Shown piece by piece: positions 10,815 to 19,228 of a stretch of 64,000 bases of DNA. The stretch comes from Subtercola frigoramans. Its GTDB lineage: Bacteria > Actinomycetota > Actinomycetes > Actinomycetales > Microbacteriaceae. Position 1 is the first letter of the stretch. Each line of letters starts with the position of its first letter. Position numbers and translations under genes: made by a program. The DNA is taken from NCBI RefSeq assembly GCF_016907385.1, contig NZ_JAFBBU010000001.1, forward strand, positions 558,001-622,000, given 5' to 3'. The notes under the pieces were generated by a model. That model was given only the letters and a program-made list of their open reading frames with translations, was not told the origin of the DNA and did not search any database.

Positions 10815-11690
10815 GTGCAGTACCGCAGCATTGCATCACGATCCGTCTCAGCGATCGGTCTCGGCGGAATGCCGATGTCGATCGAGGGTCGGCCAGACGA
10901 AGCGCGTTCGATCGAGACCATCCACGCAGCGCTCGACGCGGGTGTGACACTCATCGACACGGCCGACGCCTACCACCGCGAGGCCGCGGAAGTCGGCCAC
11001 AACGAGGAACTCATCGCCCGTGCTCTGAAGAACTATGGCGCCGATACCTCACAGGTTCTCGTTGCAACCAAGGGTGGTCACCTGCGCCCGGGCGACGGAT
11101 CGTGGACGCAGGATGGCCGTCCTGACTATCTAAAGAAAGCCGCGAAGGCGTCGGCCAAGCGCCTCGGTGTCGAGGCGATCGGCCTCTACCAGTTCCACCG
11201 GCCCGACCCGAATGTTGCCTATGCGGATTCGATCGGTGCGCTCCGCGAGCTTCTCGACGAGGGTGTGATCGAGCTCGCCGGAATCTCGAATGCGAACATC
11301 GCCCAGATCGACGAAGCGAATGCCATTCTCGATGGGCGGCTGGCCTCGGTGCAGAACCAGTTCTCCCCGGCGTTCCGCTCCAGCCTTGTCGAACTCGAGC
11401 ACTGCGCCGGCCTGGGCATCGCCTTCCTGCCGTGGTCGCCACTCGGCGGAATCAAGCGCGCGGGCGAAATCGCGTCCCAGCACAGCGCCATCGAGGAGAT
11501 TGTCCGTGCACATGGGGTGAGCCCGCAGCAGGTTGTTCTCGGCTGGGAGCTGGCTCTTGTGCCGGTTGTCATACCGATTCCTGGCGCGTCACGGCCGCAG
11601 AGCATCCGGGACTCAGTGCAGGCGGTCGATCTCGTGCTCAGCGACGAGGAACTCGCCCTCCTGAGTGTCGGCGACCCTGTAGCTGAGTAA
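10815..11690 (+). CDS. Aldo/keto reductase
   Basis: 291 residues from GTG 10815. The AKR catalytic tetrad is complete: Asp48 (LIDTADAY), Tyr53, Lys86 (VATKGG) and His128 (YQFHRPD). The C-terminal NADP(H)-binding part (IPIPGASRPQSIRDS) is also present. It is a soluble (alpha/beta)8-barrel enzyme reducing carbonyl substrates; the substrate cannot be told from sequence. A second, unrelated AKR follows 45 bp downstream on the same strand, so the two may be co-transcribed. Confidence 0.93.
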   Translation: MQYRSIASRSVSAIGLGGMPMSIEGRPDEARSIETIHAALDAGVTLIDTADAYHREAAEVGHNEELIARALKNYGADTSQVLVATKGGHLRPGDGSWTQDGRPDYLKKAAKASAKRLGVEAIGLYQFHRPDPNVAYADSIGALRELLDEGVIELAGISNANIAQIDEANAILDGRLASVQNQFSPAFRSSLVELEHCAGLGIAFLPWSPLGGIKRAGEIASQHSAIEEIVRAHGVSPQQVVLGWELALVPVVIPIPGASRPQSIRDSVQAVDLVLSDEELALLSVGDPVAE

Positions 11691-11735
11691 GCGACGCTCT
11701 GATCGACTTCTCTGACTTTCTGAAAGGCTTGCTCC

Positions 11736-12671
11736 ATGATTACTGTTCCCGTTGGCCCGGCTGGAATGACGGCACCGAACGTGGTGCTCGGCTTGATGCG
11801 CATCGCCGACAAGACCGACGACGAGATTCGAACCCTCGTCGGGGCTGCGCGTGATGCGGGCATCGACTTCTTCGACCACGCCGATGTCTACGGTTCGCGA
11901 ATGCACGAGTGCGAGGAGCGCTTCGGCACCGCCATGGATCTCACGCCTGCAGAGCGAGCAGAGGTGACGATCCAGACGAAGATGGGAATCGTTCGCGAAG
12001 GCCCGTACTTCGACTTCTCGTACGAGCACATCGTGTCGAGCGTCGAAGGCTCGCTGCGTGCACTGCGCACCGACTACATCGACATTCTGCTGCTTCACCG
12101 GCCCGACGCGCTTGTCGAACCAGATGAAGTGGCACGGGCGTTCGATGAGCTCGAAGCGTCTGGAAAGGTGCGCGCGTTCGGGGTCTCCAACCACACTCCG
12201 CGCCAGATCGACCTCTTGAAAGCCTCCGTTCGCCAGCCGATCGTCGCAAACCAGCTCCAGCTGTCGATCACCCACGCACCCATAGTCGCCCAAGGCGTGG
12301 CTACGAACATGTCTGGCGTGGACCAGTCGGCGACAATCGACGGTGGCGGCATTCTCGACTACTGCCGTCTCAACCAGATCACCGTTCAGGCGTGGTCGCC
12401 GTTTCAGGCAGGATTCTTCGACGGAGTCTTTCTGGAATCGCCCGAATACCCCGAGCTCAACGCCGCGATCGACCGGCTGGCGGCACACTACGACGTTCCT
12501 CCGATCGCCATCGCAACAGCGTGGATCACCCGCCACCCGGCGCGCATGCAGGTTGTGCTCGGCACGACCACGCCGCAGCGTGTCGCCGACGCGGCGCTCG
12601 GGTCGGGCATCCCGCTCACTCGTGCCGAGTGGTACGAGCTGTTCCGCACGGCGGGCTACCGCGTGCCATAA
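11736..12671 (+). CDS. Aldo/keto reductase, YdhF type
   Basis: 311 residues from ATG 11736. The tetrad is Asp47 (FFDHADVYG), Tyr52, Lys82 (QTKMGI) and His121 (LLLHRPD). The DHADVYG motif and the QAWSPFQAGFF segment are characteristic of the YdhF subgroup of NADPH-dependent reductases. Substrate unknown. The gene is followed by a 277-bp spacer filled with two palindromic repeats. Confidence 0.93.
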   Translation: MITVPVGPAGMTAPNVVLGLMRIADKTDDEIRTLVGAARDAGIDFFDHADVYGSRMHECEERFGTAMDLTPAERAEVTIQTKMGIVREGPYFDFSYEHIVSSVEGSLRALRTDYIDILLLHRPDALVEPDEVARAFDELEASGKVRAFGVSNHTPRQIDLLKASVRQPIVANQLQLSITHAPIVAQGVATNMSGVDQSATIDGGGILDYCRLNQITVQAWSPFQAGFFDGVFLESPEYPELNAAIDRLAAHYDVPPIAIATAWITRHPARMQVVLGTTTPQRVADAALGSGIPLTRAEWYELFRTAGYRVP

Positions 12672-12766
12672 GTCGACGGTCGTAACGGTCGTGGCGCGCC
12701 GCGGCGAAGGAGTGGAGGCACGTGGCGTGGATCGTTCGCCCACCTGTTTGCGCCGCACCAAGCTGG

Positions 12767-12833
12767 AAATCCGACGAACGTCAGCCGAACCGTGCGAAAT
12801 AGTGCGCCGGTCGGGCTGAGGTTCGTCGGTTTG
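12767..12833. repeat. Long-stem palindromic repeat, copy 3
   Basis: The arm at 12771-12786 (CCGACGAACGTCAGCC) pairs with 12813-12829 with one mismatch. The loop core CCGTGCGAAATAGTGCG is identical to that of the neighbouring copy at 12855-12931, although the stem sequences differ. Confidence 0.7.
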
Positions 12834-12854
12834 CGCAGCGACGAAGACGCGCCG

Positions 12855-12931
12855 ATCGACCAATCGTCGGCCCTGAGGGAAGCCGTGCGAAATAGTGCGT
12901 CGGTTTGAACGAGGGCCGACGATTGATCGAT
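12855..12931. repeat. Long-stem palindromic repeat, copy 2
   Basis: ATCGACCAATCGTCGGCCCT at 12855-12874 pairs with 12912-12931 with a single mismatch around a 37-nt loop. The left arm equals that of copy 1 at 10176-10195. It ends 17 bp before the stop codon of the FMN-binding gene. Confidence 0.78.
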
Positions 12932-12948
12932 CTGACGGGCAGCGTGAC

Positions 12949-13494
12949 CTAGAGCCCGGCTTGGTCGAGGGCCGACTGCAGCGATTGCAGGTAGCCGTCG
13001 CTCGTGTAGGTTGCGCCGCTCACCGTCGCGACGTTCGCCGACTGGGCTGCGAGCACTTCGCTGCGCAGAATCGGGGCGGCACGCGCGCTGATCTGCACCG
13101 ACTTGTTGTCGTCGTCGGTGAGCTTCAACGCGGTGACATCGGTGATGGTGCCGTCGGCCACGGTCACCGAGACCTGGATCGTGCCGAAGCGCGTGTTGAC
13201 GACCGAGCCCGTGTAGGTCTGAGCGGTCGCAGGCGCAGTGGTCGCCGACGGCGAAGGCGTTGCGGATGCTGTCGCCGACGTCGACGCAGACCCACTACTG
13301 GCCCCGGCGCTCCCGGCCGCGCTCGCCGCACCAGTACCGGTCGAGGTCCCAGTGGCAGCCGACGCACTGCTCGACGTCGACGCACCAGTCGACGCCAGCC
13401 CCGCAGCATCCTGCTCGTGCACGCCGATCTGCCACCCGGCAGCCAGCACGGCCGCCGACGACAGAACCGAACCGAAGACGGCTCTCTTTCTCAT
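12949..13494 (-). CDS. Extracytoplasmic FMN-binding domain protein
   Basis: 181 residues. A signal-like N-terminus (MRKRAVFGSV..AAVLAAG) is followed by a long low-complexity Ala/Ser/Thr linker (residues ~32-90) and one FMN-binding domain. The flavinylation motif SGATYTSDGY is present, with Thr162 the expected site of covalent FMN attachment by an ApbE-type transferase (none in this window). It overlaps the upstream ferric-reductase-like gene by 4 bp. The pair is the usual arrangement of flavin-based transmembrane electron transfer in Actinobacteria: the membrane protein passes electrons from cytoplasmic NAD(P)H to the surface flavoprotein. Confidence 0.9.
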   Translation of the reverse strand: MRKRAVFGSVLSSAAVLAAGWQIGVHEQDAAGLASTGASTSSSASAATGTSTGTGAASAAGSAGASSGSASTSATASATPSPSATTAPATAQTYTGSVVNTRFGTIQVSVTVADGTITDVTALKLTDDDNKSVQISARAAPILRSEVLAAQSANVATVSGATYTSDGYLQSLQSALDQAGL

Positions 13495-15011
13495 GAGTCG
13501 AACCTTTCGAGGTGGATCTGTTTCTCTGCGAGGCCGGCTCGCCGGGCATCCTGAACGACGAGGTCGGCCCAGGCCTGCGGCCCGCAGATGTAGAGGTCGG
13601 AGTCGTGCAGGTGCGGGAATACCGTCTCGAGCGTGACGCCGCTGCGGAGGGCCGACTCCGACATCCAGGTGTCGGTTCCCGCGGGGCGGTGACCCATCAT
13701 CGAGAAGGCCGAGCTGCCCGTCGACACAGAGATGCCGGCGACCTCCTGCCAGAGGTACTGCCCATTCTCGTCGCTCGCCCTCAGCAGAACGCTGGCCTCG
13801 CCGGCGCGCAACGAAGCGTGCTCAAGCATGGCGCGTACCGGGGTGATGCCGATGCCCGCGGTCACAACAGAGAGGTACGGCGACGTGCGCGCGCGATCGG
13901 TGAAGACGCCGTACGGCCCTTCGATCGACACCGAGGTGCCGACGGGCACGCGGCTGATGCGCGCCGACCCCGCGCCGAGGTCGCGCACGGTGATCCGGAT
14001 GGCATTCGCCGTGGGCACCGCCGAGAACGAGATGGGGTGGGCGTGCCACCAGGTGTTCGCGCTCCAGAATCGCCACACAGCGTACTGGCCGCCCTGCACC
14101 CTGAGCGTCTCGAGCTTCGTGCCCGACATGACGATCGACACGACCCCGGGGGCGATGGTTTCGACCGAGGTGACGCGCAGGCCATGCCGAGCCGAACGGA
14201 TGATCGGCAGAGCGAAGCGATAGACAACAATGAGTCCGAACGCAGCCACGTACAGGGCGATCCAGTAGACGCGCTGAAGAGTGCCCTCGGCGAGAACGCC
14301 GCCGGTGCTCAGCTGGTGCGGCAGCGCGACGAGTACCGCGGCGTAGCTGAGAAGGTGGATGAGGTGCCAGGCCTCGTAGGCGAAGCGCCGGCGAACGGCC
14401 ACGATCGAGGTCACGACGACGAGCACCAGCAGCCCGAGCCCGAGGTAGGCGAGGAGCAGCTCGGTCGAGTTGGAGAGCAGCGAGAGCGTCTCGCCGACGA
14501 CGTCGATCTGGTCGAGCATGGCGTAGCTGATGGTGAGCAGCAGGCCGTGGGCCAGAATCAGGTACAGGGCCGGCTTGCCGAGGGCCCGGTGGAGGGCGAT
14601 CGCGCGATCCTGCCCCACCGTGCGGTCGATCCACGGAACCCGTGCGGCCAGAACGAGCATCACCAGAATGAGGTCGGTGCCGGCGAGGCCCGCCATGATG
14701 CCGACGGCGTTGATCGTTCCCTGCAGCGAGGAGAAGTCGGCGACGCCGGCGTAGGCGAGATAGAGGGCGATGGATGCTGCGACCGACGTGACACAGAGAA
14801 GTTGCATCACGTCTGCAGCCGTCTGGCGCCGGCGGTGATTCTTCGCCCGGGAGCGGGTGTCGGCGCTCAGGCTGGCCGCTGACCTGCCTGTCGCTGCCGA
14901 CGCAACGCCGGCTGCTGACACGCCGCCAGCCGTGGAGCCGTGTGGCCCGGGTGCGCTCACTGGAGCCGCAGCCGTGCCGGGCCTGCGTGGAGGGGTGAGG
15001 GTGGAAGACAT
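13491..15011 (-). CDS. Ferric reductase-like transmembrane oxidoreductase with FAD/NAD(P) domains
   Basis: 506 residues. After an Ala/Pro/Gly-rich N-terminus (~1-60) there are about six membrane helices (residues ~70-275), with His residues that could hold haem (ALHRALGKPALYLILAHG, AWHLIHLLSY). An FAD-binding barrel (HPISFSAVP) and a ferredoxin-reductase NAD(P) domain (GIGITPVRAML, YICGPQAW) follow. The family (FRE/NOX-like) moves electrons across the membrane. It is co-transcribed with, and overlaps, the FMN-binding gene, which is the probable electron acceptor. Confidence 0.9.
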   Translation of the reverse strand: MSSTLTPPRRPGTAAAPVSAPGPHGSTAGGVSAAGVASAATGRSAASLSADTRSRAKNHRRRQTAADVMQLLCVTSVAASIALYLAYAGVADFSSLQGTINAVGIMAGLAGTDLILVMLVLAARVPWIDRTVGQDRAIALHRALGKPALYLILAHGLLLTISYAMLDQIDVVGETLSLLSNSTELLLAYLGLGLLVLVVVTSIVAVRRRFAYEAWHLIHLLSYAAVLVALPHQLSTGGVLAEGTLQRVYWIALYVAAFGLIVVYRFALPIIRSARHGLRVTSVETIAPGVVSIVMSGTKLETLRVQGGQYAVWRFWSANTWWHAHPISFSAVPTANAIRITVRDLGAGSARISRVPVGTSVSIEGPYGVFTDRARTSPYLSVVTAGIGITPVRAMLEHASLRAGEASVLLRASDENGQYLWQEVAGISVSTGSSAFSMMGHRPAGTDTWMSESALRSGVTLETVFPHLHDSDLYICGPQAWADLVVQDARRAGLAEKQIHLERFDS

Positions 15012-15148
15012 GTGACAAGCTTTGCGAGCGTTCTGATGAGCAGCCCTTCAGGAGCCTCTGCCCGCACTTTGAGCTTTCTATGAGAAGCCGATGAGGCCGG
15101 TGGCCGTGTAAGTTGTTGGACTCAGTCCAGCAAATGTAGAGTGGGCGC

Positions 15149-15793
15149 ATGATCGAATTTCACGATGCGGGGGTCGGCGCACGCCTGGTGCCCTACGAAG
15201 AGGGTCTTGTGCTGCAGCGTTCCGTGCACCGGGCTGTGGTTGCCAAAGAGATGCCCGACACGGTGATTCTGCTCGAGCATCCATCGGTCTATACGGCGGG
15301 CAAGCGCACGGATGTCTCTGAGCGACCCACCGACGGCACCCCGGTCATCGACGTGGACCGCGGCGGCAAGATCACGTGGCACGGCCCGGGTCAGCTCGTG
15401 GGGTACCCGATCATCCGGCTCACTGACCCGATCGACGTGGTGCGGTACGTGCGCACGCTCGAAGAGGTGCTGATCGGCGTGCTGGCCGACGTCGGAGTCG
15501 AGGCCTTCCAGGTCGAGGGCCGCTCTGGCGTGTGGGTGAATCGCGGGTTCGGCGAGGCGAAGATCGGTGCGATCGGCATTCGCGTGGCAGAGGGCGTTAC
15601 GATGCACGGGTTCGCCCTCAACTGCAGCAACAGCCTCGACGCGTACGCCGGCATCATCGCGTGCGGCATTCGCGACGCGGGGGTGACGACCATCTCTGAG
15701 GTGTTGGGCAGAAAGGTCGAGCCGCTCGACGTTCTGCCATCGGTTCAGGCGAGGCTCGAACACGCCTTCGCCGCGGCAGGAGTCGCCGCGTGA
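15149..15793 (+). CDS. lipB: Lipoyl(octanoyl) transferase LipB
   Basis: 214 residues from ATG 15149. It transfers octanoyl from acyl carrier protein to the lipoyl domains of 2-oxoacid dehydrogenases and GcvH. Family motifs are visible: [16 protein letters not shown], the catalytic Lys in [11 protein letters not shown] and the catalytic Cys in IIACGI. The 3' end overlaps lipA by 4 bp, so the pair forms one operon for de novo lipoylation. Confidence 0.97.
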   Translation: MIEFHDAGVGARLVPYEEGLVLQRSVHRAVVAKEMPDTVILLEHPSVYTAGKRTDVSERPTDGTPVIDVDRGGKITWHGPGQLVGYPIIRLTDPIDVVRYVRTLEEVLIGVLADVGVEAFQVEGRSGVWVNRGFGEAKIGAIGIRVAEGVTMHGFALNCSNSLDAYAGIIACGIRDAGVTTISEVLGRKVEPLDVLPSVQARLEHAFAAAGVAA

Positions 15794-16776
15794 GCGCCGT
15801 GCCGGAGGGGCGCAAGATGCTGCGCCTCGAGATCCGCAACGCCGAGACGCCCATCGAGCGAAAGCCCGAGTGGATCAAGACCAAGGCCAAGTTCGGCCCC
15901 GAGTACCGGCAGCTGCAGAACCTCGTCAAGACCGAGGGCCTGCACACGGTCTGCCAGGAGGCCGGATGCCCCAACATCTTCGAGTGCTGGGAAGACCGTG
16001 AGGCCACCTTCCTGATCGGTGGCTCGCAGTGCACCCGTCGCTGCGACTTCTGCCAGATCGACACGGGCAAGCCCGCCGACTACGACCGCGACGAACCGCG
16101 CCGCGTTGCCGAGTCGGTCGTGCAGATGAACCTGCGCTACGCGACCGTGACCGGCGTCGCCCGCGACGACCTGCCCGACGAGGGGGCGTGGCTGCACGCC
16201 GAGACTGTGCGGCAGATCCACGCGATGAACCCGGGAACCGGCGTCGAGATCCTGGCGACCGACTTCTCGGGCAACCCCGATCTGCTGGGCGAGGTCTTCT
16301 CCTCGCGCCCCGAGGTCTTCGCGCACAACGTGGAGACCGTACCCCGCATCTTCAAGCGCATTCGCCCGGCGTTCCGGTACGAGCGCTCGCTCGACGTGAT
16401 CACACAGGCGAGGGCCGCGTCGCTCATCACCAAGTCGAACCTCATTCTCGGCATGGGCGAGGAGCGCGCGGAGATCAGCCAGACGCTTCACGACCTGCAC
16501 GACGCAGGAACCGACATCATCACGCTGAACCAGTACCTCCGGCCCTCGGCGCGGCACCTGCCGGTCGACCGTTGGGTGCACCCCGACGAGTTCATCGAGC
16601 TCAAAGAGGAGGCCGAGGAGATCGGCTTTCTCGGGGTTCTCGCCGGCCCGCTGGTGCGCTCGTCGTACCGCGCCGGCCGTCTCTGGGCCCAGTCGATGCA
16701 GCGCAAGGGTTGGGTCGTTCCCGAGCACCTGTCGCAGCTCGCCGACGCGTCGGCCGGTTTCGCGCAGGCGGTCTGA
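15790..16776 (+). CDS. lipA: Lipoyl synthase LipA
   Basis: 328 residues from GTG 15790. It is a radical SAM enzyme inserting two sulfurs into protein-bound octanoate. Both cluster motifs are present: the auxiliary cluster ([13 protein letters not shown]) and the radical SAM cluster (CTRRCDFC). The C-terminal VRSSYRAG contains the conserved RSSY serine ligand. It is translationally coupled to lipB. Confidence 0.98.
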   Translation: MSAVPEGRKMLRLEIRNAETPIERKPEWIKTKAKFGPEYRQLQNLVKTEGLHTVCQEAGCPNIFECWEDREATFLIGGSQCTRRCDFCQIDTGKPADYDRDEPRRVAESVVQMNLRYATVTGVARDDLPDEGAWLHAETVRQIHAMNPGTGVEILATDFSGNPDLLGEVFSSRPEVFAHNVETVPRIFKRIRPAFRYERSLDVITQARAASLITKSNLILGMGEERAEISQTLHDLHDAGTDIITLNQYLRPSARHLPVDRWVHPDEFIELKEEAEEIGFLGVLAGPLVRSSYRAGRLWAQSMQRKGWVVPEHLSQLADASAGFAQAV

Positions 16777-16850
16777 CCCGCGCCGGGTGGTCTGACTCGC
16801 CCGCAGCTCTGCCGATCATCCCCTCGCAGGATGCTCGGCCGATTATCCTG

Positions 16851-16976
16851 CCGACCTGACGCAATACGCCCTCCTGTGTGCCGGATGCTCGACCGACCTG
16901 ACGCGAAACGCCCTCCGTGGTGCCAGATGCCCGCCCGACCTGACGCGAAACGCCCTCCGTGGTGCCGGGTGGAGGC
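16851..16976. repeat. 42-bp tandem repeat, three units
   Basis: Units start with CCGACCTGACGC at 16851, 16893 and 16935, exactly 42 bp apart, and continue with ACGCCCTCC..GTGCC. A single further copy of the unit head (CCGACCTGACGCGAAACGCC) is at 17101. There are no distinct spacers, so this is not a CRISPR array. Confidence 0.8.
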
Positions 16977-17170
16977 GTTTCGCGTCATGTCGCGCGAGGC
17001 GCTGCTTCGGCCCGGCCTGCGTCGCAGGACGATCCGGGTGGCTGAACGATCCGGGGGTCAGGATGATCCGGGTGGCTGGATGCGCGCCGCCCACACTGTG
17101 CCGACCTGACGCGAAACGCCGTGTGGGCTGCCGGGTGGGGGCGTGTAGCGTCATCTCGCGCGAGACAGTA

Positions 17171-17206
17171 GCAGGCAAGCAGGCAAGCAGGCAAGCAGGC
17201 AGGCAG
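17171..17206. repeat. Microsatellite (GCAGGCAA)n
   Basis: The 8-bp unit GCAGGCAA is repeated about three times and followed by degenerate GCAGGCAG copies. Such arrays are prone to slippage. Confidence 0.7.
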
Positions 17207-17250
17207 AAACGGAAGCAGGGAAGCAGCCGGGCAGTCGCGGGAGCTAGGAG

Positions 17251-17700
17251 CTAGGGGCGGTGGAGGGCGTCGATCGCGCTTTCGGCCGCAACCCAGGCCA
17301 GCATCGCGCACTTCACCCGGGCGATGTAGCGCGAAGTGCCGCCGAGTACCACCGCGTCACCGAGCAGCTCCTCGTCGGGCTCGATGGTGCCCTTCGAGCG
17401 CATCGCCACGCGAAATGCGTCGATTCGCTCGCTGAGCCCGTCGACGCTGAGCCCGGCAGCCAGGTCGGAGAGCAGCGACGCCGACGACTGCGAGATCGCA
17501 CAGCCGTGCCCCTCCCACGCGAGCGTCGAGATCGCACCACTCTCGTCGAGGTGCAGCTGCAGCGTGATCTCATCGCCGCAGGTCGGGTTCAGCTGGTGTG
17601 ACTCGGCCGCAGCTCCCGCGCTGAGCCCGAACCCGTGCCGCTCGCGCGCGTGATCCATGATCACCTGCTGGTAGAGCCCCTGCAGCTCGCCCGAGCTCAT
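17251..17700 (-). CDS. sufU: SUF Fe-S assembly protein SufU
   Basis: 149 residues. The three conserved Cys are present (NPTCGDE, GHGCAIS, RVKCAMLAW), together with the zinc-ligand Asp in CGD. In Gram-positive bacteria SufU is a zinc-dependent sulfurtransferase that accepts sulfur from SufS. It overlaps the sufS stop by 4 bp; sufBCD are not in this window. Confidence 0.95.
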   Translation of the reverse strand: MSSGELQGLYQQVIMDHARERHGFGLSAGAAAESHQLNPTCGDEITLQLHLDESGAISTLAWEGHGCAISQSSASLLSDLAAGLSVDGLSERIDAFRVAMRSKGTIEPDEELLGDAVVLGGTSRYIARVKCAMLAWVAAESAIDALHRP

Positions 17701-19076
17701 GCGTGCGCCCCGAAGAACGCGATCGCGTCGACGGTGGCGGCGAGAAACTCGTCCACCTCGCCGGCGGTCGTGTAGAGGTACGTGCTCGCACGCGTGCTCG
17801 AGACGACGCCGAACCGCCGGTGCAGCGGCTGCGCGCAGTGGTGGCCGACGCGCACGGCGATGCCCCGGTCATCCAGAAACTGGCCGAGGTCGTGCGAGTG
17901 GATGCCCGGCACATCGAAGCTCGCCAGCCCGACCCGCTCGTGGCCGACTCCCGGCCCGAGCACCTTCACGCCCGGAATCGCTCTGAGCCCTGAAACCAGT
18001 CGCTGCCCGAGTTCGGCCTCGTGCGCCGCGATGCGGTCGACACCCACTGCGGTGAGGTAGTCGACGGCGGCCGCAAGTGCGATAGCCTGCGACACCTTCT
18101 GCGTGCCGGCTTCGAAGCGCTGCGGCGCGGGGAGGAATTCTGCCTTCTCCATGGTGACGGTCGTGATCATCGACCCGCCCGTGAGAAATGGCGGCATCGC
18201 GTTCAGAAGCTCGCGCCTGCCGTAGAGCACGCCGATGCCGGTCGGGGCGAGCATCTTGTGGCCCGAGAACACGGCGAAGTCGACGTCGAGCGCGGCCACA
18301 TCGAGCGTGAGGTGCGGAGCCGACTGGCAGGCATCGAGCAGCACAAGGGCTCCGACGGCCCGGGCGAGCGCCACGAGTTCGGCGACGGGGTTGATCACGC
18401 CGAGCACGTTCGACACGTGGGTGAACGCCAGCACACGGGTTCGCGGCCCGATCACCTGGGCGGTGACCTCCAGACGCAGCGTGCCATCGTCGTCGATCGG
18501 AATGTACTTCAGTGTCGCGCCGGTGCGCGCGGCAAGCTCCTGCCACGGGATCAGGTTCGCGTGGTGCTCCATCTCGGTGACGACGATCTCGTCGCCTGGG
18601 CCGATCCTCAGCGCCTCAGCCGCTGGCCCGCCGCGCCCGAGGCTCGCGTTCGAGAGCGCGTAGGCCACGAGGTTGATGCCCTCGGTGGCGTTCGACGTCC
18701 AGACGACTTCGTCGGGCTGCGCACCGACGAACCGGGCAACTGTCTCGCGAGCGTTCTCGAACCGCTCGGTGGCCTCAGCTGCGAGGGTGTGCGCACCGCG
18801 ATGCACTGCAGCGTTCTCTGTCAGGTAATAGGCACGCTCAGCGTCGAGCACGCTCAGCGGCTTCTGTGACGTTGCACCAGAGTCGAGATAGACGAGTGGA
18901 TGCCCGTTGACCTGCGACCCGAGAATGCCGAAGTCGCGGCGCAGCACGGCGATCTCTGTTTCGGTGAGGGGGGACGCGAACCCGGGGGCCGACCCAGCCG
19001 AGGACGGGGTCGGGGGCACGACGCGCGGTGCGGGTGTGGGCGCGGGTGTGGATGTGGGTGAAGTGGTTGTGGTCAT
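17697..19076 (-). CDS. sufS: Cysteine desulfurase SufS
   Basis: 459 residues from ATG 19076; an upstream in-frame ATG at 19133 is less likely because the family core starts only after a Pro/Thr-rich segment. PLP-binding Lys lies in FSGHKMLAPTGIG and the persulfide Cys in VGHHCAQPLHRRF. It releases sulfur from cysteine and passes it to SufU, encoded immediately downstream. The N-terminal ~40 residues (TTTTSPTSTPAPTPAP) are an unusual low-complexity extension. Confidence 0.95.
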   Translation of the reverse strand: MTTTTSPTSTPAPTPAPRVVPPTPSSAGSAPGFASPLTETEIAVLRRDFGILGSQVNGHPLVYLDSGATSQKPLSVLDAERAYYLTENAAVHRGAHTLAAEATERFENARETVARFVGAQPDEVVWTSNATEGINLVAYALSNASLGRGGPAAEALRIGPGDEIVVTEMEHHANLIPWQELAARTGATLKYIPIDDDGTLRLEVTAQVIGPRTRVLAFTHVSNVLGVINPVAELVALARAVGALVLLDACQSAPHLTLDVAALDVDFAVFSGHKMLAPTGIGVLYGRRELLNAMPPFLTGGSMITTVTMEKAEFLPAPQRFEAGTQKVSQAIALAAAVDYLTAVGVDRIAAHEAELGQRLVSGLRAIPGVKVLGPGVGHERVGLASFDVPGIHSHDLGQFLDDRGIAVRVGHHCAQPLHRRFGVVSSTRASTYLYTTAGEVDEFLAATVDAIAFFGAHA

Positions 19077-19228
19077 GGACCTAAGCCTGCTTTCCTTGCC
19101 CTTAATCCTAAGCATCCCTGCACCCTGGCCCACCGTTCGCGCGAAAGTGCTCCGAACGGTACATTTGCCTTGGAGGCCTCGCAGAGCTTCGCGATTGTCG
19201 GAGCAGGGCGAGAAGTGGGGGCTGGGTG

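Larger units (their letters stand above)
16777..17250. other. Gene-free spacer with repeats between lipA and sufU
   Basis: No coding sequence is supported in these 474 bp. They contain three 42-bp tandem units, a related inverted half-unit (GGCGTTTCGCGTCA near 16974), a fourth copy at 17101, short CGATCCGGG repeats (17029-17080) and an 8-bp microsatellite. Confidence 0.7.

Noticed and set aside
11613..12863. 416-codon minus-strand frame across the second aldo/keto reductase
   Set aside because: Arg/His/Val-rich antisense shadow; the plus strand has the full catalytic tetrad.
13512..14882. 456-codon open frame on the plus strand, antisense to the ferric-reductase-like gene
   Set aside because: Rich in Arg, Gly, Asp and His with no domain pattern; a typical shadow of a high-GC gene on the other strand, which has clear FAD/NAD motifs.
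16851..17140. Possible CRISPR array
   Set aside because: Units are contiguous at a 42-bp period without unique spacers, and there are no cas genes nearby.
17697..19133. sufS start at ATG 19133
   Set aside because: The extra 19 residues (MGQGAGMLRIKG..) are basic and unlike SufS; ATG 19076 is nearer to the conserved core.
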